DNA from: Polynucleobacter sp. MG-27-Goln-C1
GTDB taxonomy: Bacteria > Pseudomonadota > Gammaproteobacteria > Burkholderiales > Burkholderiaceae
Direction of reading: 5' to 3'
Assembly (NCBI RefSeq): GCF_018881905.1
Contig: NZ_JACVPM010000001.1
Coordinates: 722,575-786,574, forward strand
DNA: 64,000 nucleotides
The stretch's first letter is position 1. Each line of letters begins with the position of its first letter. Below the pieces are notes generated by a model, which was not told the DNA's origin, ran no database searches, and was given only the letters and a program-made list of their open reading frames with translations. Shown piece by piece: positions 44,198-51,193 of this stretch. Both the position numbers and the translations under genes were made by a program.

Positions 44198-46450
44198 TCA
44201 TAGGCCTCTATCAAATAGATCATCAATTTCATCAATGGAAATTTTGACCGGCCCCTCATACTCATGATCGCAATCATCATATGCGTTCATAAGATATTTC
44301 TCAAACTCATAGGGTATATCCACTGTTTCAATGATTTGATTGACATCCTCACCCGTGAATTCAAGACCTATATTACTTAGCTCCCTTTCAACAATTTGAG
44401 CCAAAGAGTCCTCGGCCTCCTCATCACCACCATCCCGGGCATTAGAGAAGGCCTCATTTAAATCAATAAACTCTGAAAAATTATCCGCAATTTGCTCTAT
44501 GCTGCTTATTTTTACAAGTTCAAAAATTTTAGAATAATTAGGTTCAGAGTTTGGAATGCTTGCCAAGAGTGACTGGACTGTCTTCATTTGCGTATACGAA
44601 TAAATCGAATTCGCTGAACTCTCAATAAAACTAAGCGTTGCCATAGGTTCTATGATGCCCCGCTTAAGACCCCACTCAACCACCTCAAATGAATGATCCG
44701 TGATTTCTGCGCCATTGTTTAGAATGTATAACAAGGTGCAGCTTATCTCATCGATGATCTTGCTATCTTCGCGCAAGCAATCTTTATATAAAGCGCATAG
44801 CGCTGATATATATTCAGAATCCACATTACCAAATTGGTCTTTTTCGAGATCTTTAATAAGCTTCTCGCAAATATTATGTACATCATCTTGAGATAAATAT
44901 TTATCAGCCCATAGACTACGGATCGTTATCACGGAACGCAATGTCAGCAAGCTCTGAAAACAACGTTGAAAGGTGTCAACATCTCCAGAATAACGTTTAA
45001 GAATGTAATCCCCAATAGATGGATTAAATAAGTCAATAAGCGACCTTCCATCCGACAAAACTGTCCGATTAAAAAATGACCCCGTTAACAAACGTATGCT
45101 GGATTGAAACTCATGCCTACCTTTAAAGTTGCGACACCTGGGTAAAAGCAAAAATCTATGATAGGCCTCAGAAAGAATTTTTTCCTCGATTGGCCCGCCG
45201 TTTAAGACCATTAGAAGTATTAATAGACGACCATAATCATCTTGCTGCGCATTAAATGGGTTTTCCCAAACTTGGGATGGATTTGATAGGGACTGAGAAA
45301 TGAATTGCCAGTAATTAGCAGCAGAATTTGATTCCAGCCTTGTGGCATCAGTAATATAGCTAATTAGACGAGGATTAAAATTTTTGTGCGCAATCACATC
45401 TCTGTATCTTTTATTAAGATATAACTCTTCTATATATGAATCATCTAAATTTGAATACCAGATATGGTTATATAAAATATGAGCTTTATCGATATCTTTA
45501 AGAGATTTGATGCGTAACTCATATTCATTTTTTTGTGTATTTCCGTGATCAAAGTTATCGATCAAGAATTTTCCTTGATTTAATATGGTGCTTCTTGAAG
45601 TCAAAACAAATCTTTTATTTTTATTTGATGCAACACGTCTCATAAACATTGTTATTTGATTTCCCTCATGACCCCCCAAGGCTTCTAGATAATTTCTACC
45701 TAAAAAATCGTCAAAATAAAATACTTGCTTGCTTTCAGAATCAAAGGCGGACTCTGCCTCGCGAATATCGTTGACTACCCTGAAGTAGGCAAACCCTTTG
45801 GCAACATAGTGAAGGCATAAATGGTCCGCGAGGGTAGTTTTTCCTACGCCGGGCTCACCCGCAATAATCACCACCCCCAATCGATCTAAGATCTGCAACG
45901 CTGCCTCGTGGTTTGTAGTCACAACATAACGCGAGCTAGATGCAATAATTTCCTCAAGGGAATGTGCACTTCTTCCCAATATTGCATTGTTATAAATTTG
46001 CTCTAGGACTGCAGTACTATGCATCCAGAGCTTATAGTGTCGCTTCTCAATTTTAGGTCTAGCGCGAAGAAGATCATTAAGATCCTCCATGCCCAAGATA
46101 TCGCTTTCCGCCTGAATATACGGCGCCAGTAAATCTGAAATTTGTTTTTTATTGTGTCTCGATAGTGGGTGTGAGATTGCTAACAGATAACGTTTTGGCT
46201 TTAGCTTATCAAGCTTGATCTTTTCATCGCTACCAAGCTTTTTGATAAGCTGGGCTAAAGATGTGCCAAGCTGATGCTTGCATTGCAGAATTACCTCATC
46301 CCCATCTGAACTAAAATATCGCCCATCTACTCCGCCATCTTTACCAGGTTTAAATCTCTCAAAACGTTGGCCATGAGAGTCCCCAATCAAATCAGAGCAA
46401 AAAATCTCAAATTCTTTATCGTTAAGCGATCTAAAATCATAGTCGGACAT
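44198..46450 (-). CDS. Restriction-endonuclease-like / STAND NTPase (nSTAND3-type) defence protein
   Basis: This 750-residue protein has an N-terminal PD-(D/E)xK nuclease fold: E14, D42 in GKDGGVDG and LQCK (Q56-x-K58). It then has a P-loop NTPase with Walker A GEPGVGKT (198-205) and Walker B YFDD (246-249), and a helical C-terminal region of about 350 residues that could be the sensor. This is the layout of antiviral STAND (Avs-like) proteins, which in other bacteria recognise terminase or portal. The start MSDYDFRS was chosen over an ATG three codons upstream. GC is lower than in the head genes around it. Function as a defence gene is inference. Confidence 0.78.
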   Translation of the reverse strand: MSDYDFRSLNDKEFEIFCSDLIGDSHGQRFERFKPGKDGGVDGRYFSSDGDEVILQCKHQLGTSLAQLIKKLGSDEKIKLDKLKPKRYLLAISHPLSRHNKKQISDLLAPYIQAESDILGMEDLNDLLRARPKIEKRHYKLWMHSTAVLEQIYNNAILGRSAHSLEEIIASSSRYVVTTNHEAALQILDRLGVVIIAGEPGVGKTTLADHLCLHYVAKGFAYFRVVNDIREAESAFDSESKQVFYFDDFLGRNYLEALGGHEGNQITMFMRRVASNKNKRFVLTSRSTILNQGKFLIDNFDHGNTQKNEYELRIKSLKDIDKAHILYNHIWYSNLDDSYIEELYLNKRYRDVIAHKNFNPRLISYITDATRLESNSAANYWQFISQSLSNPSQVWENPFNAQQDDYGRLLILLMVLNGGPIEEKILSEAYHRFLLLPRCRNFKGRHEFQSSIRLLTGSFFNRTVLSDGRSLIDLFNPSIGDYILKRYSGDVDTFQRCFQSLLTLRSVITIRSLWADKYLSQDDVHNICEKLIKDLEKDQFGNVDSEYISALCALYKDCLREDSKIIDEISCTLLYILNNGAEITDHSFEVVEWGLKRGIIEPMATLSFIESSANSIYSYTQMKTVQSLLASIPNSEPNYSKIFELVKISSIEQIADNFSEFIDLNEAFSNARDGGDEEAEDSLAQIVERELSNIGLEFTGEDVNQIIETVDIPYEFEKYLMNAYDDCDHEYEGPVKISIDEIDDLFDRGL

Positions 46451-46604
46451 AGGCACCATCTCAAAATTAAGTGCGGGTTACCATAGGGGCCCGTTCGTAT
46501 TTAAGTGTATTACAGTAGTACAACTGCGCTACACATAGCCTTGTCTGCTATTAGAGAATGCTTTCCTAAAAATAAGCCCGGTCACCGCGCGCAATAAATA
46601 TATA

Positions 46605-47918
46605 TCAACCCCCTTCAGTCAATGACCGCCGCCTCATTAACCCATACCTAGTGGCATCCCAAGCATGGTCTTCGGCATCGGTATCCACATCTTCGGGGTT
46701 TAGTGAATCTGGCGGTAACTGAGGGATAGTTCTAAGCCAATGCTTGCAATTGTTAAATACCTTTAACCTTCCTTCAGCCAATAGGCGGATGATTTCTTGT
46801 GCGCCGTTGACTCTGCTTCTGGGAGCGTTATAGGCCTCAGTCCATTTCACACCCTTATCTCTGAAGATTTGTCCGATGGATCGCTCCGCTCCAATCTTAG
46901 AAAAGATGGATGGGTCAGCTAGGTTCATGCGGTATTCGTAACCAAGTCGTTGATCATGAATTTCGATCTTCTTGATCTTCTCGGCTACTACCGTTGCGTC
47001 TTCCCTGGTGCCCGCATTTTCTTTATCTCCATATCCATAGAGTTCTCTCCATAGGTAATAGACTCCATCATTAGATAAGGCAAACCAATAGACGGCATAC
47101 GGCCTGGCATAGCCCCAATCCATGGAGCGCCATACCTTCCATGTCGGCGGTATAGCAAAGGGCTCTACAACATGTTTAGAGGGCTTCCATACACCTTCCA
47201 AGAAACTTCCCACGTGGATATCCCAATCACCTTCTAACCAGGCTCTGCGCCTGTTTGGATCGCTTAGTGACTCTAGACTCATCAGGTAGTTCGGGTCGTT
47301 TTTTAGGAGATGGGTATTCTCATAAATCGTTGAATGAATTCTCACCCTTGGGAGCGCACCCTCCTGCCTAATGATTTGTCCAGCAGGAATGGCTCCAATC
47401 TGAAATCGCTCCTTAACTGATGCATGCCCCACTCCAAATGGATTGCATGTTGCCCTCACCATCCTAGGCATTCCAGGGTGCGATGACCTGCAGGTGGAAT
47501 GCATTGCTTCGTAAAAAGATAGGTTGCGCCAGTTGGTGAGCTCTTCAAACCCTAACCAGGGATACTCGTGACCGTGGTAATTCCAGTAGTCACCCTCATT
47601 AGCCCCATATCTGAAATACAGCATCTCTCCTGTTGGCCACTTCCAGACGTAGTCTGATTCATTGAACTTGGCGCCTGGGAAGATTTGATAGAACCAGCGC
47701 TTACTCTTTGCCACTACGTCAGCTAGTTGGGGATAGGTCAATCGAAAGAGTGTGCCGCGCCAATGATCCCCGAAGCCTCTTCCTACGTGTTGGGCATAGC
47801 TCATGAGTAAGGTATCAGTCTTACCCCCTCCTCTGGTACCTTCAAGCAATACCTCATATACAGGGCATGTCAGGAATAAGGTCTGGCTACCAGGCAATGG
47901 TGCCCAGATGGTTTTCAT
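46605..47918 (-). CDS. Phage terminase large subunit
   Basis: This 437-residue protein has an ATPase half with Walker A LEGTRGGGKTDT and Walker B WLGFEEL, and a nuclease half with the acidic residues in RSMDWGYARP, NLADPSIF and DAEDHAWDATRY. It packages DNA into the prohead and cleaves it. It starts 3 bp after the small-terminase stop. A fragment of a similar gene lies at 28942-29010. Confidence 0.92.
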   Translation of the reverse strand: MKTIWAPLPGSQTLFLTCPVYEVLLEGTRGGGKTDTLLMSYAQHVGRGFGDHWRGTLFRLTYPQLADVVAKSKRWFYQIFPGAKFNESDYVWKWPTGEMLYFRYGANEGDYWNYHGHEYPWLGFEELTNWRNLSFYEAMHSTCRSSHPGMPRMVRATCNPFGVGHASVKERFQIGAIPAGQIIRQEGALPRVRIHSTIYENTHLLKNDPNYLMSLESLSDPNRRRAWLEGDWDIHVGSFLEGVWKPSKHVVEPFAIPPTWKVWRSMDWGYARPYAVYWFALSNDGVYYLWRELYGYGDKENAGTREDATVVAEKIKKIEIHDQRLGYEYRMNLADPSIFSKIGAERSIGQIFRDKGVKWTEAYNAPRSRVNGAQEIIRLLAEGRLKVFNNCKHWLRTIPQLPPDSLNPEDVDTDAEDHAWDATRYGLMRRRSLTEGG

Positions 47919-47921
47919 GGG

Positions 47922-48383
47922 CTAGTGTTTTGGCTGGGCAGCTTGCTCCCACTCATCCATACTCATGGCACCAGGTACCACCAAGACCCCGCTTTGTAAT
48001 GGCGCCCCATCTTTGCCTGTGTGCTCAATAGCCGATAAGCGAGGATGTACATAGGGCGCAGCATGTCTGGCGATGGTGGCGGCCATGTTCAGCAACTTTA
48101 TGCGGTTCTCAGTGATCATGGTGCCATGACCATCATCATGTTCGTTAGTCTTATCACCATGGTCATGATGATCGCGACTGCAATTACCCGCCTCTTTGTA
48201 GAGCTCCATCATCGTGCTCATCATGACTTCTAAGGGGGTGATGCCCTGAGCAGCAGCTACCTCAGCAATCTCACGAGTACGCTTGCTTAGACTGCCCTCC
48301 TTGCGGCCAGCTCCAGGTCTTGCCCCTCCCTTGCTTTTGCTTGGTGCTGGTTTCTTTGATTTCTTTTGATTGATTTCAATCAT
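47922..48383 (-). CDS. Probable small terminase subunit with His-rich insert
   Basis: This 153-residue protein starts with a basic GGARPGAGRKEGSLSKRT segment, a hallmark of a class of small terminase and packaging-associated proteins. It then has an unusual His/Asp-rich stretch (DHHDHGDKTNEHDDGHG, about residues 72-88) encoded by a CAT/ATG-rich repeat, then a helical part. Position just before the large terminase, spacing 3 bp, supports the role. It recognises the genome end. The histidine-rich insert might bind metal. Confidence 0.7.
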   Translation of the reverse strand: MIEINQKKSKKPAPSKSKGGARPGAGRKEGSLSKRTREIAEVAAAQGITPLEVMMSTMMELYKEAGNCSRDHHDHGDKTNEHDDGHGTMITENRIKLLNMAATIARHAAPYVHPRLSAIEHTGKDGAPLQSGVLVVPGAMSMDEWEQAAQPKH

Positions 48384-48610
48384 GGGTTTTTGATCAACCG
48401 TAAAAGATGGGGTTGCAGCGCTACCGAATCCCCAAGAGGTTCATCAAATTCAATGATGATTCTTTGGAATAGGTCATGGCGGCTTTGGGCTCCACGATGT
48501 TTGACCACGGTACCTACGCGCCCACTTGGGGTCTTTACCTTTGATCCTATGGGGAAGTCTTCCATGTCTAGGCGATCAATGACTCCAGCTATGGCGTGAT
48601 TAGTTTGCAT
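48380..48610 (-). CDS. Small hypothetical phage protein (KOW-like)
   Basis: This 76-residue protein begins MQTNHAIAG, overlapping the DUF1376 gene by 11 bp, and overlaps the terminase gene by 4 bp (ATGA). It contains GSKVKTPSGRVGTVVKHRG, a beta turn like KOW domains. Function unknown. It is inside the packaging operon. Confidence 0.6.
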   Translation of the reverse strand: MQTNHAIAGVIDRLDMEDFPIGSKVKTPSGRVGTVVKHRGAQSRHDLFQRIIIEFDEPLGDSVALQPHLLRLIKNP

Positions 48611-49541
48611 TGGGTTTCTCCATCGCTTCTGCGCGCTCTTTTCGCTTATGTAGTTCGGCAAAGATTCGGGTTTTAAAGGATTCGTAGCTTTCGGAGCCTT
48701 GAGCCTTCATCGACAACTCCCTGCCTTTGGCGTCTATGCCCTCATTGGTCTTCCACCAGGCCTCTTCTTCTGCGCTAGCAGCTTCTGCCTTCTTGCGCGC
48801 TCCTTTGAGTATTGCCAAGACATAACCTGCATTGATGGGGGTTGGGTTTGAGACTTTTATTCGGGTTTCCTTGGCTGTGGCAATCGCCTCTGCCACCTCA
48901 GCTTCGGTAACCCCGAGATTGACGATGTCCCGTATCCGGTAGTCGTCTACGGCTATAGCTCTACCCTCCTTGCTGATCATGGCTGCGAAGCTTTTATATT
49001 TTTCGATACGCTCTTGAAAAACTTTTTCTTCATCGGATGGCTTTGTTGGCTCTTGGGGAATTTTTTCCTTTTCACCCCCATTGTTTTGTTTGCCTGGTGT
49101 ATGGAGATTGGTTACTGGTGACTGGTGTTTGGTGTCTGGTGAGCAATGCGTTCGCATTGCGGTCGCATTGCGAACGCATCCATTGTTTGATGGATTTTCT
49201 GCTGATGAATCATCATTTGGAAATGATTGCCACCTGCCTTCTGCGCTCCGCCTGGCTTTGAGTTGCTTATCTTTGAAGCGGGCTATTTCATGATCACAGC
49301 GCTCTTGTCTCCAGCCATCATCAGTGAGAGTAAAAAATTCATTAAGGACTGAGACCACTGCATTTTTTTCCTCTTTAGATCGTGCGTTGATCAATCGTTG
49401 CACTAGTTTGATTTCGATAGGTAGCGGTTTTTCTGTGGCGTAGTACTTTCTGATGAGACGGCTGTAAGTTGCATCCTCTATGAATGTAAGATGCGCGGTT
49501 GCTTCGGCGTAATCTCCAATGTGATGCTCGTAGTAGTTCAT
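48600..49541 (-). CDS. DUF1376 (YdaU-like) phage replication-type protein
   Basis: This 313-residue protein begins MNYYEHHIGDYAEATAHLT, the DUF1376 N-terminal domain found in prophage replication regions, then a linker and a C-terminal helical part. The start is ATG at 49541 with GGAGA about eight bases upstream. It probably helps start replication with host helicase, as DnaT/DnaD-like phage proteins do (inference). It is first in the leftward packaging operon. Confidence 0.78.
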   Translation of the reverse strand: MNYYEHHIGDYAEATAHLTFIEDATYSRLIRKYYATEKPLPIEIKLVQRLINARSKEEKNAVVSVLNEFFTLTDDGWRQERCDHEIARFKDKQLKARRSAEGRWQSFPNDDSSAENPSNNGCVRNATAMRTHCSPDTKHQSPVTNLHTPGKQNNGGEKEKIPQEPTKPSDEEKVFQERIEKYKSFAAMISKEGRAIAVDDYRIRDIVNLGVTEAEVAEAIATAKETRIKVSNPTPINAGYVLAILKGARKKAEAASAEEEAWWKTNEGIDAKGRELSMKAQGSESYESFKTRIFAELHKRKERAEAMEKPNAN

Positions 49542-49970
49542 TAATACTGTCTCCGTGTAGTTCTTTTTCTTGCGAGTAATCTTTTTTGCAAGAGATGAAT
49601 CTAACAATCGGAAAGCGTATCGTCAAACGTGTTTTTTCTGAATTTTTCTTTAATTTATTTATTCATCATTTATCTGTAATCCATGTTTGAGATATTCGTG
49701 AGAATGATTTTCTTTGTCTGAAGTGTTTATTGATCTACGCGTGTCCACCAACCTCTTTGTGCTATCAGAAACTTCTGACAAGTCTGTAGCCATTTATTTA
49801 TATGGCTTGTGACACTTCTATGAATAAATATTTTTTTGTAGTCAAAAATTAATATGCGTCTTCAAAGTGGGTATTGACATTTGATTGACCACCAAAATTT
49901 CATTGACTACATTGCACTTCAGCAGCAGACAAAATGATGCAAAACAAAACACAATAGGAGATTAAATTAA
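49542..49970. promoter_or_regulatory. Divergent control region between DUF1376 and AlpA genes
   Basis: About 430 bp without a gene of note. It holds the palindrome TCAGAAACTTCTGA (49765-49778), a second inverted repeat AGCCAT/ATGGCT (49788-49807) and three ATTGAC boxes at 49873, 49884 and 49902. TTGACA at 49874 may be a -35 box. It probably carries promoters for both operons and the switch for the element. Confidence 0.5.
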
Positions 49971-50081
49971 ATGGTGGCATTTCGTTTGTATAGCTTGTAT
50001 CGATCTTATGGATACACAAAAATGAGTTCTGCAAAGATGGCGTTGCAGGTTTATCGTAAAAATGTAAAACGCGCCCGCTAA
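49971..50081 (+). CDS. Small basic protein (36 aa) upstream of AlpA
   Basis: This open frame MVAFRLYSLYRSYG... of 36 residues has AGGAGA about ten bases ahead and stops 10 bp before the AlpA start. It has nine Lys/Arg residues at neutral cost and aromatic residues. It could be a leader peptide or a small DNA-binding protein. I do not recognise it. Confidence 0.5.
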   Translation: MVAFRLYSLYRSYGYTKMSSAKMALQVYRKNVKRAR

Positions 50082-50091
50082 GGAGATGGTG

Positions 50092-50301
50092 ATGAGTCAA
50101 TCCAGCCCTCAAATCCCACCAATCACCTTGATGAGAATTCCTCAAATATTGAAGGTGATGCCAGTTTCTAAATCTAAGTTTTGGTTAATGGTTCAGAAAG
50201 GTGAGTTTCCCAAACCAATCAAGATTGGAAGATCTTCGTTTTGGACGATTGAACAGGTTCAGGCTTTTATTAGAGAAAGGAGTGGTCAATCCACCAATTG
50301 A
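50092..50301 (+). CDS. alpA: AlpA-family transcriptional regulator / excisionase-like protein
   Basis: This 69-residue winged-helix protein has LMRIPQILKVMPVSKSKFW, then KIGRSSFWTIEQVQAFI, typical AlpA. The start is the second ATG (50092), because AAGGAG lies at 50080-50085 directly against the first ATG and six bases before the second. AlpA proteins control integrase expression and act as directionality factors in P4-like satellites. It fits the P4-type integrase of this element, 20 kb away. Confidence 0.9.
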   Translation: MSQSSPQIPPITLMRIPQILKVMPVSKSKFWLMVQKGEFPKPIKIGRSSFWTIEQVQAFIRERSGQSTN

Positions 50302-50359
50302 AACATGGACATCTCCTGAGCTTATGCTATCTATCCTACGGAAAAATCAGGAGATGATT

Positions 50360-50695
50360 ATGCATGCAGTGAATTTATCCAAACCACTTAGCGTTGAGGT
50401 CTTTGACCATAACCGCCCCATGGATCAGAGCGCCTGGATTCAAATTGGGGATTACGAGGATCTTACAGATGCTGTGGATGCATGCAGGAGAGTAATTGAT
50501 CGGGTCTTATGCAAACCGCGATATTCATCTCTCGCTAGACACGCTTTGATGCAAGAGTATTTAAATTATGGTCCGGTCCCATGCATTCGTGGGGCTGATA
50601 ATCTGGATGCCTTTAACCCTTATGAGTATCTCGAAAGTAAAGCCAAGTTAGGCAGGCAACAGCACCACGAAAATGTTCTAGGCCTTGGTCTTTAA
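50360..50695 (+). CDS. Hypothetical phage/element protein downstream of AlpA
   Basis: This 111-residue protein begins MHAVNLSKP, with AGGAG six bases upstream. An in-frame GTG at 50282 directly after AlpA's frame would give 137 residues. It contains EVFDHNRPMDQSAWIQIGDY, which occurs in uncharacterised proteins of proteobacterial phages, but I cannot assign a function. It overlaps the convergent nucleotidase gene by 18 bp. Confidence 0.65.
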   Translation: MHAVNLSKPLSVEVFDHNRPMDQSAWIQIGDYEDLTDAVDACRRVIDRVLCKPRYSSLARHALMQEYLNYGPVPCIRGADNLDAFNPYEYLESKAKLGRQQHHENVLGLGL

Positions 50696-51124
50696 ATAAC
50701 GGACAACAGTCTCCCAATCGGGAAACTCAGGGGTAGCAAAGTGAATATGCTCACCCTTAAACCTATCTACTCCATTCTTAAGACGATCATCCACCAAGAA
50801 ATCTCCATCATTCAGATTCTTATGGTGACTTAGGATTAAGCGTTTATATGCTGGCTTACCTAGATAGTCTTTTACCCACAGCAATTTATCCGACCAAGCG
50901 CTTGGATTGCCCCATGGGGCTGTTGAAAGGATATAGGTGTCGAACATGGTAGCCAACTCTTCATAGGCGGCAATTGCCCCTGGAATTGGATCCATTAAAT
51001 AGAAGATGCCTGGAACTTCATCCAATCGGTCTTCATACTGGTCTTGTATATGCTCAGGGGTTCTTGCTATTCCTGATGGGAAATCCACCAATACGTTATC
51101 CATATCTATGTAGAGTGTTTTCAT
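50678..51124 (-). CDS. 5'(3')-deoxyribonucleotidase-like HAD protein
   Basis: This 148-residue protein has the HAD nucleophile motif YIDMDNVLVDF at the start, LSTAPWGNPSAW (motif II region) and DFLVDDRLKNG (motif III/IV). It matches the NT5C/5'-nucleotidase family that dephosphorylates deoxynucleotides. Start MKTLYID is preferred; eight upstream codons are not typical. It sits between the AlpA operon and the type I restriction genes. It could alter nucleotide pools in phage infection (inference). Confidence 0.8.
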   Translation of the reverse strand: MKTLYIDMDNVLVDFPSGIARTPEHIQDQYEDRLDEVPGIFYLMDPIPGAIAAYEELATMFDTYILSTAPWGNPSAWSDKLLWVKDYLGKPAYKRLILSHHKNLNDGDFLVDDRLKNGVDRFKGEHIHFATPEFPDWETVVRYLKTKA

Positions 51125-51193
51125 ATCTGGTCTAGTAATTTCATTCAAATTAGGTAAAAGTCACACTAATACTCGATTTAGCATTAGATGCCA

